Shown one piece after another: positions 34,825 through 43,562 of a stretch of DNA of 64,000 bases. The notes under the pieces were generated by a model that saw nothing but the letters and a program-made list of their open reading frames with translations, searched no databases and was not told the DNA's origin. The position numbers were made by a program, and so were the translations under genes. Source of the DNA: Longimonas halophila (lineage in GTDB: Bacteria > Bacteroidota > Rhodothermia > Rhodothermales > Salinibacteraceae); contig NZ_PDEP01000002.1 of NCBI RefSeq assembly GCF_002554705.1, positions 226,001 to 290,000 on the forward strand, given 5' to 3'. The stretch's first letter is position 1, and each line of letters opens with the position of its first letter.

Positions 34825-35838
34825 CTACGCATTTTGCTTCGCGCTGGCTTTCTTCTTCATCTCACGCTCCTCCAAGCCCTCCTGAATGGCTTCGGTGATC
34901 GTGGAGGTGATGAGCTCGATCGAACTGAGCGCATCGTCGTTGGCGGGGATGGGATAGTCGATGTTCGACGGCTCGCCGTTGGTATCCACCATCGCAATGA
35001 TGGGGATGCCGAGCTTCACCGCTTCGTTCACGGCAATATCCTCGCGCTTCACGTCAACGATGAAGATGGCACCGGGCGTATCGGGCAGATCGCGGATGCC
35101 GCCCAGCACGTTTTCGAGCTTCTCATGCTCGCGCAGGCGCGTCAGCTTCTCCTTTTTCTTGAGCTTGTCGAGCGTACCGTCGCGCTCCATCTTTTCGATC
35201 TCTTCCATGCGGAAGATGCTCTTCCGGATGGTCTCGAAGTTGGTCATCGTGCCGCCCAACCAGCGGTTTACCATATGCGGCATGTCCACCGACTCGGCGT
35301 GCTCGCGCACAATGTCTTGCGCCTGCTTCTTAGTACCGGCGAAGAGAATGTTGCGTCCGCCCCGCGCAAAACGGCGGGCCGCATCGGCGGCGTCGTCGAG
35401 CATCGACTGCGTTTGCATCAGGTCGATGATGTGGATGTTGTTCCGCTCCATGAAGATGTACGGCTTCATGCGCGGATTCCACCGGCTGGTAAGGTGGCCG
35501 AAGTGCGAACCGGCCTTCAGCAGCTGCTCGATCGTAACGCGGTGCTCAGGCTCGCCGCCGGCCTCGGCCACAGAGGTATCGTCGTCCTCGTCCTCGGCTT
35601 CGGTGTCGTCGTCAGCGGGGGCCTCGGCATCTTGCGCTTCAGCATCTGAGGCTTCGGCGTCTGAGGCTTCGGCGTCTTGCGCCTCGTCCTGCTCCGCTTG
35701 CGCGTCGTCGCTGGTGTCAGCAGACGCGTCGGGCTGGGCCTCGGCGGTGTCGGATTCAGAGGACGCCTCTTCGGGCGGAGCCTCGGTGGCATCGGTGGAA
35801 GCGGCCTCGTCGGCCTTCGGGGTTTCGTCGGTAGCCAT
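34825..35838 (-). CDS. rpsB: 30S ribosomal protein S2 with a long acidic N-terminal extension
   Basis: Residues from about 98 on are a standard S2: IEQLLKAGSHFGHLTSRWNP, the IHIIDLMQT segment, ILFAGTKKQAQDIV, and GIPIIAMVDTN. The first about 97 residues are almost only Ala, Glu, Asp, Ser and Thr, with an ASDAE repeat near 58-70, and are absent from typical S2. There is no internal Met between the extension and the S2 core at a suitable place, so the extension appears translated. It leads rpsB-tsf-pyrH-frr. Confidence 0.97.
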   Translation of the reverse strand: MATDETPKADEAASTDATEAPPEEASSESDTAEAQPDASADTSDDAQAEQDEAQDAEASDAEASDAEAQDAEAPADDDTEAEDEDDDTSVAEAGGEPEHRVTIEQLLKAGSHFGHLTSRWNPRMKPYIFMERNNIHIIDLMQTQSMLDDAADAARRFARGGRNILFAGTKKQAQDIVREHAESVDMPHMVNRWLGGTMTNFETIRKSIFRMEEIEKMERDGTLDKLKKKEKLTRLREHEKLENVLGGIRDLPDTPGAIFIVDVKREDIAVNEAVKLGIPIIAMVDTNGEPSNIDYPIPANDDALSSIELITSTITEAIQEGLEEREMKKKASAKQNA

Positions 35839-36014
35839 AGGTTGGGTGGTAAGCGTGAAAAAACGGGTTTAGGCGACTACGACCGTCGTCTGGCACGCGA
35901 AACGACGCGAGAGGCGGAGCGCATGTGCGCGCATCGATCCCCTGAGGGTCGTCAACCCACGTGGCATCGGGCCGTATGATTGATTCGCTTGGAAAGACCA
36001 GATTCCGGAACGGA

Positions 36015-36413
36015 TTAACGCTTGGAGTACTGGCTCTTTTTCCGGGCTTTGGGCTGGCCGTACTTTTTGCGTTCGACCATGCGGTCATCGCGGGTCAGGT
36101 AGCCAGCGTTGCGCAGGGCCGGGCGCAGCTCTTCGTCGAACTCGACGAGGGCACGGGCAATGCCGAGGCGTGCTGCTTCGGCCTGGCCGGTGAGGCCACC
36201 GCCCGATGCATTAACGAGCACATCGAAGTTGCCGACAGTGTCGGTCACCACGAAGGGCTGGTCGAGCTCGCGGCGGCGCCATGCGACCGGGAAGTATTCG
36301 GACGCATCTTTGCCGTTTACCGTGAACGAGGTGCCGTCGCCCGGGCGCAGATACACTCGGGCCGTCGACGTCTTGCGTCGCCCAACGGCGTTAAATTGCT
36401 TAATAGAAGCCAT
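36015..36413 (-). CDS. rpsI: 30S ribosomal protein S9
   Basis: A 132-residue S9: [20 protein letters not shown] at the start, then [19 protein letters not shown] and the basic C-terminus ending KKSQYSKR that reaches the P site. ATG 36413 is chosen over an upstream in-frame start at 36443. It follows rplM by 48 bp, the universal L13-S9 order. Confidence 0.98.
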   Translation of the reverse strand: MASIKQFNAVGRRKTSTARVYLRPGDGTSFTVNGKDASEYFPVAWRRRELDQPFVVTDTVGNFDVLVNASGGGLTGQAEAARLGIARALVEFDEELRPALRNAGYLTRDDRMVERKKYGQPKARKKSQYSKR

Positions 36414-36461
36414 AATGGAGGGAGGGTTGGTGGTAACGCACAAACGAAAACCCGCTCGTCT

Positions 36462-36905
36462 TTACCATTCAAGCGGAGTAGGCTGCTGAGCCTCGTGGGG
36501 GTGTTCGGGGCCGGTATGCACTTTCAGCTTGGTAAGCATGCGGCGCCCCAGCTTGTTTTTGGGGAGCATGCCCTTCACGGCCATCGTGATGAGGCGCTCA
36601 GGATGTTTATCGCGCACTTCGGCGGGCGAAAGCTCTTTCTCGCCGCCGGGATAGCCGCTGTAACTGCGATACGTTTTGTCGGTCTCTTTCTGACCGGTAA
36701 AGCGCACCTTATCCGCATTCACCACCACGACAAAGTCGCCGGTGTCCATATGCGGGGTGTACATCGGCTTGTGTTTTCCGCGCAGCACATGGGCAATGCG
36801 CGAGGCTAAGCGCCCCACGACCATGTCTGCGGCATCCACGATATGCCAGTCGCGCTCAATGTCGCGCGGTTTGGCGCTGTACGTCTTAAAGCTTTGTGTA
36901 TTCAT
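36462..36905 (-). CDS. rplM: 50S ribosomal protein L13
   Basis: A 147-residue L13: [19 protein letters not shown], the [18 protein letters not shown] segment, and the signature [20 protein letters not shown] followed by [13 protein letters not shown]. It leads rplM-rpsI. Confidence 0.98.
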   Translation of the reverse strand: MNTQSFKTYSAKPRDIERDWHIVDAADMVVGRLASRIAHVLRGKHKPMYTPHMDTGDFVVVVNADKVRFTGQKETDKTYRSYSGYPGGEKELSPAEVRDKHPERLITMAVKGMLPKNKLGRRMLTKLKVHTGPEHPHEAQQPTPLEW

Positions 36906-37458
36906 AGGTATAGTCCGTCTGCAAAACGCTCGGATCCGAAAGTGTGAAGCGGGCCGCCTCTACCCAGCAGGCGCGGGTGTGGCCTGCGTTGGAACGCTAC
37001 GAGGGGATCCGCTCCGGCATGTGCGACAACAGGGCCCAATGTGTGTTGCGCAGCGCATGCGAAGGCGGGGCCGGCGGTAGGCTGCAGCACCGGCGCTTGC
37101 AACGATGCAAGATCCGCACAGAAGAGGGCCCGCGCCCGCATCACTATGATGGAGGCGCGCTGCCATCTGTTGAGCACGCCCTTCAGGCGCACTCGGGCGG
37201 CAGGCCAGGCGAAGCGCTGGGGCGACGCGATGCACAGAGGCTGTGACGCGCCGCAAATCCAGGATACTGCAAAAAAGTATTGCGTTCACACTACAGGCGT
37301 ATGTGCACGACCAGAGGAAGGTGCAAGTTTTGAGGGTAGAAAGGTATTCCTTTAATCTTGATGCACCAACACGGCGGCACGGACGAGAATCCGTCAGAGT
37401 TGAAGAGTAAGCCTGCTCCAAAATACAAAACTCTCGTAGCGTACGTCTCGGTCCCGCT

Positions 37459-37521
37459 TCACAGCAAATCCAGCGCGTCCCTATCGATCGCGACGTGGTG
37501 GTTAGCGGGTGGGCTGCCGCC
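37459..37521 (-). pseudogene. Remnant of a priA 3' end
   Basis: Reading the minus strand, the last 18 codons encode SPPANHHVAIDRDALDLL and a TGA stop. The intact PriA at 43830 ends SPPSNHYVSIDMDALDLL and TGA. The DNA matches over about 60 bp, with differences mostly at third codon positions, so the fragment descends from a functional priA that had diverged, rather than from a recent copy of the resident gene. Upstream sequence does not continue the match. Confidence 0.85.
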
Positions 37522-37533
37522 TCCCACGAAGTC

Positions 37534-37702
37534 TGTCATGGTGAGCGGAGTCCCGCACCCTGTGGCTCCGACCACTGTCGGAGGAACCATCTCCTCGGCG
37601 TTTAGCGGCGACTGTTCGGGACGGCACGGCACGCGTAGCGATCTCGGCTTGACCCAAACAATCACAGGTGACAGAACAACAGAAGGATGGAATGAGCGGT
37701 AG
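37534..37702. repeat. Direct repeat, copy 1 (about 169 bp)
   Basis: Nearly identical to 39535-39701 in the same orientation, notably a shared run of about 110 bp containing CCATCTCCTCGGCGTTTAGC and CAGAACAACAGAAGGATGGA. Its start (TGTCATGGTGAGCG) resembles a class of dispersed intergenic repeats seen in related genomes. No open frame or terminal inverted repeat is evident. Confidence 0.9.
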
Positions 37703-38064
37703 ACCGCCGTACACGTACGTGATGACGCTTTGAGGTTTGCGTGGCATCTGGCTTTGTGTTAACATGACATGAGCTCAGTCATTCGGTACGCGGTATGCTT
37801 TGCCAATTCTATGGCTATTATCGGAGTAAAGTACGAGCCGCCTTCTCTTCGCATGCTTCAATACTCGTCAGACAAATCGTTTTCAGACATGCGGTAGTGG
37901 ATAGGCGTTAAATGATAGCTCTCCCGATAAAAATCTTTCCTGGGGCGAACGGTCCCCCGTTCGCTTACGCCAGTCCCGCCGGAGACGTCCGCGCCGGGCG
38001 GCGCTCCCAGTCTCCGGCTACTGCCATCTTTCCTCCATCACTTAGCGTTGAACCGCTACCAGAC

Positions 38065-39354
38065 ATGCCACACCGAGTATATTTGAGGCTTTTGCTCTTT
38101 GCCCTTGTGCTGCTCCCATTGGCTACCCGTGGGCAGGCACAACCCCTTCAGATTGAAGGGCGCGTTGTTGATGCGTCTACCGGCGCGTCGCTTCCGTCTA
38201 CTAACATCAGCATTGGGGGGACATCGCGCGGCACGGCGGCCAACGAGAACGGCGAGTTCGTTCTTGCCGTCGATTCACTTCCGGTCCGGCTAACGGTCAG
38301 TCATATCGGATACGAACGCGTAACGCAAGAGGTGACTGAAGCTGCTGCCAATGCTGTAGAGGTCCAGATGGAGCCGACCACAATTGCCCTGGGTGAAGCC
38401 GTAGCTACGGGAAGGACCGCCGCGTCTTATGTGCAAAACGCGCTGGAGAGAGTTGAGCACCTCTCTGAAGCGAGAACACGGTACATAAAGGGCGTGAAAG
38501 GATTTTATCGCCAGAAAACGGGATTTTACCAGGAGACGCAAGAAGGCCAAGTTACCCGTGCAGATTCCGATACGGTGTATACCGAGTACATGGAAGTGTT
38601 TTATAACACGTTCACATCGCCCTCCGGCATCCAGGGAGTGAGTATCGATCAGGCCCGTTATGCGCAATCTGAGGGACCTAACTACCGACTCAAATGGGAA
38701 GACTTTTCAGTCATGACGCGAGAGTGGCTGCAAGTGCCCCCTTCTCTGCCGTTAGAGGAGACTTACATGGTGCAGCCGTTTCATCCAGACGTGGAAACCC
38801 TCTTTTCGTTTGAGATTGTGGGACGTCTTACGCAAGAGGGGCGCGACATCGTAAAAATAGCATACGAGCCCCGATCCGACCTGGACACCCCGGCGTTTGC
38901 GGGCATGTTGTTCATCGACGCAGACACCTATGATCTCTATAGATACGAAGGCGTAGTGCAGAGCTCCGGCTCCTTCTTCTGGAACGTGGGGGGCGACATG
39001 GAAAACACGACCCTTCGGGTGGCTGCGGTCTTTCGGCGACTTGACGACCTGTCGGCCACGGTCTTAGACCAGGTCCGGTTTGACCTGTCATATGAGCACG
39101 CCGTTGCAGAGTACCGGCGGCGCTACAATACCAGTTCCACGTTCTTTGTCTACGACCACAATCCAACGGATACGTTTGGCACGTCAGATATCGAGAACGA
39201 CTATGCGGCGATTGACGAAGCAGAGTACGATCCTGCATTCTGGCGTAACAATCCCGTTCTGGCTCGCACCCCAACTGACGAGTCCGTAATTCAGTCGTTC
39301 GAGCAAACGGGAGCATTCGGACGCCTTGTAGAGGAGCCTGGCAATTCCGAATAG
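38065..39354 (+). CDS. Exported carboxypeptidase-regulatory-like domain protein
   Basis: A 429-residue protein with a signal peptide (LRLLLFALVLLPLATRGQAQ, about residues 7-26), then a beta-sandwich carboxypeptidase-D regulatory-like domain (about 30-115: IEGRVVDASTGASLPSTNIS, TSRGTAANENGEFVL). Such domains precede TonB-dependent receptors, but the 300-residue remainder has no plug or barrel pattern; it matches the stand-alone envelope proteins of this type in Bacteroidetes. It lies between the two 168-bp repeats. The start at 38065 is chosen because the signal peptide begins there; 37912 adds 51 atypical residues. Confidence 0.75.
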   Translation: MPHRVYLRLLLFALVLLPLATRGQAQPLQIEGRVVDASTGASLPSTNISIGGTSRGTAANENGEFVLAVDSLPVRLTVSHIGYERVTQEVTEAAANAVEVQMEPTTIALGEAVATGRTAASYVQNALERVEHLSEARTRYIKGVKGFYRQKTGFYQETQEGQVTRADSDTVYTEYMEVFYNTFTSPSGIQGVSIDQARYAQSEGPNYRLKWEDFSVMTREWLQVPPSLPLEETYMVQPFHPDVETLFSFEIVGRLTQEGRDIVKIAYEPRSDLDTPAFAGMLFIDADTYDLYRYEGVVQSSGSFFWNVGGDMENTTLRVAAVFRRLDDLSATVLDQVRFDLSYEHAVAEYRRRYNTSSTFFVYDHNPTDTFGTSDIENDYAAIDEAEYDPAFWRNNPVLARTPTDESVIQSFEQTGAFGRLVEEPGNSE

Positions 39355-39797
39355 CAAGAACGCATTGTACGTAATCGCCGAACAGTCTGCGCGATACGTC
39401 AGCGATCTTTCCCACACGAGCATTCCTCATGCTCCTCGCGATAATCCCCTGCCACGGAAGCAGGATTCCCTACCTCGTGTCACTTTGAGGCCGCTATGCG
39501 GAAGAATCTCAACGCTTCCCTTCCACTAACCACTTGTCATGGTGAGCGAAGGCCGACGGAGGAGCCCCGACCACTGTTGGAAGAACCATCTCCTCGGCGT
39601 TTAGCGGAAACTGTTCGGGACGGCACGGCACGCGTAGCGATCTCGGCTTGACCCAAACAATCACACGTGACAGAACAACAGAAGGATGGAATGAGCGGTA
39701 GTCTCCGTTCACACTTTGATAACATTTCAGACTTGCATGGCGCTCGCTTTTTTTTTCACGTTAAAAGCGCATCAAGGCACGACAATCAAATCACGTT
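39355..39797. other. Intergenic with repeat copy 2
   Basis: About 440 bp; only the repeat at 39535-39701 is recognisable. The last about 95 bp should hold the promoter of the redoxin-like gene. Confidence 0.5.
39535..39701. repeat. Direct repeat, copy 2 (about 167 bp)
   Basis: Second copy of the repeat at 37534-37702, same orientation. The two copies flank the gene at 38065-39354 at a distance of 1.83 kb. The copies differ by small substitutions and a short indel near their left ends. Confidence 0.9.
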
Positions 39798-40349
39798 ATG
39801 CTTCACCCTTTACACAAGATCGGCATCGGGTGTGTGGTGTTGGCCCTAACCGCTTTGGCCTGGTGGTACTCCGCGGATGGCTCAACCTGGGATGCACCAC
39901 CCGCCATACATGTTGACGATGTATCGTGGGCTGCTCTTCCGCTCGTTATGGAAGACGAAACCGTAAAGTCGCCTGCCGCTATCTCGTCTGCTGGAAACAC
40001 AGGGTCGCCGCGCGCTGATCAGATGGTCTTTTTTGTATATCGCCCGCATGACTGCTACACCAATCGGGAGGCGATGGACCGCTGGCATGAGTTGGCGGCT
40101 TCGCATGCGCAGGTGCAGGCGATCAATGTGCTCAAGGAGCGCGGTGCAACGCCTGCCCGGCGCTATCTCTCCGAGTTTGCGACGCCGTATCCAACGCGTC
40201 TCGACACCACCGAGTGGTTCAACCACACGCTCGGAGTGGATCGTACCCCAGCGGTCGTGCTGGTTTCGGAAGATGAGACGCCGCGTGTTGTATCGCCCTC
40301 GGAGCAGCGATCCGACAACGACCGCCGCCGGTTGCTCGATGTGTCATAG
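39798..40349 (+). CDS. Membrane-anchored redoxin-like protein (tentative)
   Basis: A 183-residue protein with one N-terminal membrane segment (IGIGCVVLALTALAWWYSA, about 8-26), a linker, and a domain with MVFFVYRPHDCYTN, HAQVQAINVLKERGATPAR and VDRTPAVVLVSEDETPRVV. The order of beta-strand, Cys, helix and a cis-Pro-like RTPAVVLV resembles a thioredoxin fold, but only one Cys is present where CxxC is usual. In Bacteroidetes relatives, TlpA-type proteins often sit beside BF3164-like propellers and small peptides, as here. Function is inferred. Confidence 0.5.
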   Translation: MLHPLHKIGIGCVVLALTALAWWYSADGSTWDAPPAIHVDDVSWAALPLVMEDETVKSPAAISSAGNTGSPRADQMVFFVYRPHDCYTNREAMDRWHELAASHAQVQAINVLKERGATPARRYLSEFATPYPTRLDTTEWFNHTLGVDRTPAVVLVSEDETPRVVSPSEQRSDNDRRRLLDVS

Positions 40350-40419
40350 GCGCTTGTTCACCAGAATGATTTGACCTATGCCTTGCGTCCAAAACTTCGT
40401 TCCAGACATTGATTCCACA

Positions 40420-40480
40420 CCCATCGGCATGGGGGCCGGATGGACAGCGCTTCTGTCTGCTCGGTGCCGAAGACGTATCC
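40420..40480 (+). promoter_or_regulatory. Conserved structured leader upstream of peptide gene 1
   Basis: The stretch with ATCGGCATGGGG...CAGCG.TTCTG...GGTGCCGA.GACGTA is repeated before the second peptide gene (42001-42060). The ends CGGCAT/GGTGCCG can pair, and an inner CAG(C)... / CTG pair is possible. It lies 28-90 bp before the start codon, so it could be a 5' untranslated control element. Confidence 0.5.
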
Positions 40481-40507
40481 CTTCCCCATTCTTCGTATTC
40501 TCTATCA

Positions 40508-40780
40508 ATGAACCCTCATAAACCGATGAACAAATCATCTTTATCCAGCCGACTGGCGAACTTTCTGAGTTCGGCATTTCTGGCTCTCGCATTGCTCATG
40601 GCTGTTGGGTTTGCTGTTCATAGCATGAGCATGAACGAGGCCACGGCGAAGGCTGAAGCTAATTCTCAAGTCTGTGATACTTGGAATGGTGTGGATGCCT
40701 GCCAAGGCCCCCCAACGAATTGCTTCTGTGAGATTGTTATTACACCGGAAGATAAACTCGCAGAAGAGTCTAGTTCGTAA
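40508..40780 (+). CDS. Small Cys-containing exported peptide, copy 1
   Basis: A 90-residue protein. A short polar start (MNPHKPMNKSSLSSRLANFL) is followed by one hydrophobic segment (SSAFLALALLMAVGFAVHSM, about 21-40) and a small C-terminal domain with four Cys (VCDTWNGVDACQGPPTNCFC) and an acidic tail. It resembles in layout the NVEALA-type small secreted proteins that neighbour BF3164-like lipoproteins in Bacteroidetes, but I do not see the motif itself. A paralogue follows at 42104. Start 40508 is chosen because similarity with copy 2 begins near there. Confidence 0.7.
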   Translation: MNPHKPMNKSSLSSRLANFLSSAFLALALLMAVGFAVHSMSMNEATAKAEANSQVCDTWNGVDACQGPPTNCFCEIVITPEDKLAEESSS

Positions 40781-40799
40781 CTTTGCAAAATAACGCTAT

Positions 40800-40835
40800 A
40801 TGCAGCTCTTGCACTATTGAGTGCAAGAGCTGCAT
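40800..40835 (+). promoter_or_regulatory. Perfect 16-bp hairpin between peptide 1 and propeller 1
   Basis: ATGCAGCTCTTGCACT and AGTGCAAGAGCTGCAT pair fully around a 4-nt loop, followed by only three T. It lies 19 bp after the peptide stop and 24 bp before the lipoprotein start. It may act as a partial terminator or an mRNA stabiliser that makes peptide exceed propeller. Confidence 0.85.
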
Positions 40836-40858
40836 TTGATTTAAAAATAGTGAAACGT

Positions 40859-41959
40859 ATGTATCACATTCGACTCTTCGTAATTCTAATTTCTGTTCTT
40901 TTCACTATTTCAGCCTGTGTAGGAAAATCCGACTCCGCCTCTGAAGTCCGCACGCTATCAGCAAGCAAGCAACTGGTACCTGTTGACACCATCGCGATTC
41001 AAGAGACTGATGAGAGCTTCATCGGTGCGTTTGAATCCATCGGGGTTACAACGGACCCGTTGCGTCTCTATATTGCCGACCGGAAGCTGCATCGTGTAGC
41101 TGTGGTAGATGGAGCATCGGGCGAAATCGTGCAGATTATTGGAGAACATGGGCAAGGACCCGGTGAGTTTGATACGCCCGAGCGCGCCATTCGAATTGGG
41201 AATCGTATCATTGTAGAAGATGCGCAGGCTCAACTTTCGTTCTTTACAGACGAGGGGCGCTTTTTAGAGCGACATCGTTTGCCAGAGGGCGTCTGGCGAG
41301 GAGGACGATGGTCATTAAATGCTCATGAGGGGGATCTTTATATGGCTATCCATGAGGCCGATCCGCGCGCCAGTGGACTAAAAGCAACTCCAGACCAGAG
41401 CGTTCTTGCTCGCCTGAATGAGGACGCGGGCATTGCTGAGCGGTTTGGTTCATATCCCATGTTCTATCAAGAGGGTGAGTATGTATGGCAGTTCACCACG
41501 CTTGATATTAATCAGAAACATGCTGCTGTAGGGTACTATCTGAGCCCAGATATCCAACTTTATGATATGACGAGTTCAGGGTATCCTCTTGCTAAGACCA
41601 TTTCGATAGAACACCCACGGTTCATGCGCCCTGATGCGGAACTTCCAATGAGTATGCCGCGAGATGAGCTTCAAGAGCACGCCATTAACACCTCATTTGT
41701 ATGGCAGACATTTGTATTAAAGAGTGGCGTGGCCGTTCAGGTATTTAATAATCGAACGGAGGCCTTCTATGACGACCTGAGTGAAGAAGAAAGGACTCAC
41801 TATGCTACACTTGCTCATATCGCTTCGGGAGAACAAGAAAATCTGGAGCTTCCGGGGCGTGTTTTTGCGCGTGATGAAAAAGGTCGACTCTACATCGAGT
41901 TGAATCATGTGCCCGACCAGCGTAAAATTGGCGTGTATGAGGTGGCTGGGTGGGAGTAA
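40859..41959 (+). CDS. BF3164-like six-bladed beta-propeller lipoprotein, copy 1
   Basis: A 366-residue lipoprotein: signal with lipobox FTISAC at about residues 14-19, then the repeated blade pattern of NHL/BF3164-like propellers (LVPVDTIAIQETDESFIGAF, LYIADRKLHRVAVVDGASGE, GEHGQGPGEFDTPERA). It ends DQRKIGVYEVAGWE. Copy 2 at 42462 has the same length and the same end (DQRKIGVYEVVGWDD). The ATG at 40859 fits the signal peptide; an upstream in-frame TTG lies inside the hairpin. GC is clearly lower than in flanking genes. Confidence 0.85.
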   Translation: MYHIRLFVILISVLFTISACVGKSDSASEVRTLSASKQLVPVDTIAIQETDESFIGAFESIGVTTDPLRLYIADRKLHRVAVVDGASGEIVQIIGEHGQGPGEFDTPERAIRIGNRIIVEDAQAQLSFFTDEGRFLERHRLPEGVWRGGRWSLNAHEGDLYMAIHEADPRASGLKATPDQSVLARLNEDAGIAERFGSYPMFYQEGEYVWQFTTLDINQKHAAVGYYLSPDIQLYDMTSSGYPLAKTISIEHPRFMRPDAELPMSMPRDELQEHAINTSFVWQTFVLKSGVAVQVFNNRTEAFYDDLSEEERTHYATLAHIASGEQENLELPGRVFARDEKGRLYIELNHVPDQRKIGVYEVAGWE

Positions 41960-42000
41960 AAAGTCAGGGTATATCCTGAACATTTACTAATCACTTGAAC

Positions 42001-42060
42001 CATCGGCACGGGGAGCCATTGGGGCAGCGGTTCTGCCTTTGTGGTGCCGACGACGTACCC
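42001..42060 (+). promoter_or_regulatory. Conserved structured leader upstream of peptide gene 2
   Basis: Second copy of the leader at 40420-40480 (ATCGGCACGGGG...GGCAGCGGTTCTGCC...GGTGCCGACGACGTA). The outer CGGCAC/GTGCCG pairs are perfect and the inner GGCAG/CTGCC pair is kept while bases differ from copy 1, hinting at selection on pairing. Confidence 0.5.
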
Positions 42061-42103
42061 TCTCCCTAACTCGTCGCTCTTTCTGATAGATACCAACAAA
42101 CCG

Positions 42104-42361
42104 ATGACTGATTCCTCCTTATCGGGCCGACTGGCCAACTTTCTGAGTTCGGCGTTCCTGGTGCTTGCATTACTCGTTGCTGCTGGGTTTGCTGTTCACA
42201 GCATGAGCATGACCGAGGCAACGGCGAAGTCTGATGTAGATCTCCAGATGGATTTCTGCAGTAACGACCTCGTTTTCCCGGGGCAATGTACTGGACAGCC
42301 TATCAATTGTCCTTGTTCGGGTACGATTGAGGACGGACTTCTTGAGGAATCTGATTCATAG
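42104..42361 (+). CDS. Small Cys-containing exported peptide, copy 2
   Basis: An 85-residue paralogue of the protein at 40508: SGRLANFLSSAFLVLALLV, then GFAVHSMSMTEATAKSD shared with copy 1, and a small domain with four Cys (FCSNDL, QCTGQPINCPC) and an acidic end LLEESDS. The first 45 residues are almost identical between copies, while the Cys domains differ in sequence and spacing. Confidence 0.7.
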   Translation: MTDSSLSGRLANFLSSAFLVLALLVAAGFAVHSMSMTEATAKSDVDLQMDFCSNDLVFPGQCTGQPINCPCSGTIEDGLLEESDS

Positions 42362-42400
42362 CAAAATCGAGGTTTTCAATCCTACTATACAAACAATGAT

Positions 42401-42436
42401 GTGCCACAACTCCTGCTCAATCAGGAGTTGTGGCAC
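42401..42436 (+). promoter_or_regulatory. Perfect 15-bp hairpin between peptide 2 and propeller 2
   Basis: GTGCCACAACTCCTG and CAGGAGTTGTGGCAC pair fully around a 6-nt loop, with no T-run. It is in the same place as the hairpin at 40800 (between peptide and lipoprotein) but has an unrelated sequence, so the structure and not the sequence is shared. The lipoprotein start is 25 bp downstream. Confidence 0.85.
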
Positions 42437-42461
42437 GTTACACGAATAGTATCTTCGGTGC

Positions 42462-43562
42462 ATGCGGTTTCTTCAAGTTATACTTGCCACAGTCCTCTTT
42501 CTTGTAACACTGTCAGCGTGCAGTTCTGATACTTCCCCCGAAGTCCACACGCTATCGGAGAGCGACCAGTTGGTTCCTTTGGACACGATCGCGATTCAAG
42601 AGACGGATGAGGACTACATTGGAAACTACGATGTCCTATACATTGCGAATGCCCCCTTTCGTATGTACGTCCCTGACATACAACGTGGACGTATTGCAGT
42701 GCTAAACAGGAATGGAACCATTGCACGTTACATCGGAGAGCCTGGCGCAGGACCTGGCGAGCTTAGCGGTCCAGTATCTGTGAAAGTGGCAGGAGACCGT
42801 GTCGTGGTTAAACAGTCCAACGGGCAAAGAATAGCTGTTTTCGATACATCGGGCACGTATGTAGACAGCTATCAATTTCCAGAAGGGGTACAAAGTTTGG
42901 GCGCTCATGCTTTTTATATCGTAGAGGAAGGATACATCCACGCCGCAACAAGGAGCGAGTCCGTTCTCAATCTTCCAGCGTCTCCTGAACAGCCAACGTT
43001 GGCGTATTTCAATGAGCAGTTTGAATTGGAGCACTACTTCGGTTCATATCCTGAGATGTATACAGAGGCGGAATATGCTTTGGGAGAAGCCTCGATTGAC
43101 GTGCAAGATGGAAAATTGGTCGTCGGGTACAATCTGACGCCCGATGTTCAGGTGTATAATACGGAGAATCGTGCACTCGCAGATGTAAAGCAGCTCTCAC
43201 ATCCCGAATTCAAACATCCATCCGAGTCCCTTTCTATTGACATGGCCCAAAGTGATCGATCCGGTTTTCTCGATCGACTCTCGAATGTCTCATTAGTTCG
43301 ACGTACCTACGTCACGCCAAATCAGACGCTGGTTCAGGGATTTGAAAACCGAAGCTTGGCCTATTACGAGAACGAGCACGACCCGGCTGAGCGCGAGGAC
43401 TATGCCATTCTCGCTGACCTCAATTCCGACCAGCAAGAAACCCTGAGGCTACCCGGCCCGATTCTCGCTCGCGACGACGTCAACCGCATCTACGTCGAAC
43501 TCGACCCCACGCCCGACCAGCGTAAAATTGGCGTGTACGAAGTGGTTGGGTGGGATGATTGA
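42462..43562 (+). CDS. BF3164-like six-bladed beta-propeller lipoprotein, copy 2
   Basis: A 366-residue paralogue of the protein at 40859, with lipobox VTLSAC at about residues 15-20, LVPLDTIAIQETDEDYIGNY, GEPGAGPGELSGPVSV and the end DQRKIGVYEVVGWDD. It is the last gene of the tandem pair. Nothing in it suggests an enzyme; the family is thought of as outer-leaflet binding or scaffold lipoproteins. Confidence 0.85.
   Translation: MRFLQVILATVLFLVTLSACSSDTSPEVHTLSESDQLVPLDTIAIQETDEDYIGNYDVLYIANAPFRMYVPDIQRGRIAVLNRNGTIARYIGEPGAGPGELSGPVSVKVAGDRVVVKQSNGQRIAVFDTSGTYVDSYQFPEGVQSLGAHAFYIVEEGYIHAATRSESVLNLPASPEQPTLAYFNEQFELEHYFGSYPEMYTEAEYALGEASIDVQDGKLVVGYNLTPDVQVYNTENRALADVKQLSHPEFKHPSESLSIDMAQSDRSGFLDRLSNVSLVRRTYVTPNQTLVQGFENRSLAYYENEHDPAEREDYAILADLNSDQQETLRLPGPILARDDVNRIYVELDPTPDQRKIGVYEVVGWDD

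Larger units (their letters stand above)
36906..38064. other. Long intergenic stretch at the left edge of the accessory island
   Basis: About 1.16 kb without an intact gene. It holds a 63-bp remnant of a priA 3' end (37459-37521) and the first copy of a 169-bp repeat (37534-37702), both listed separately. The left 500 bp (36906-37440) and the 360 bp before the next gene show no recognisable feature; the latter probably contain the promoter of the gene at 38065. Confidence 0.5.
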
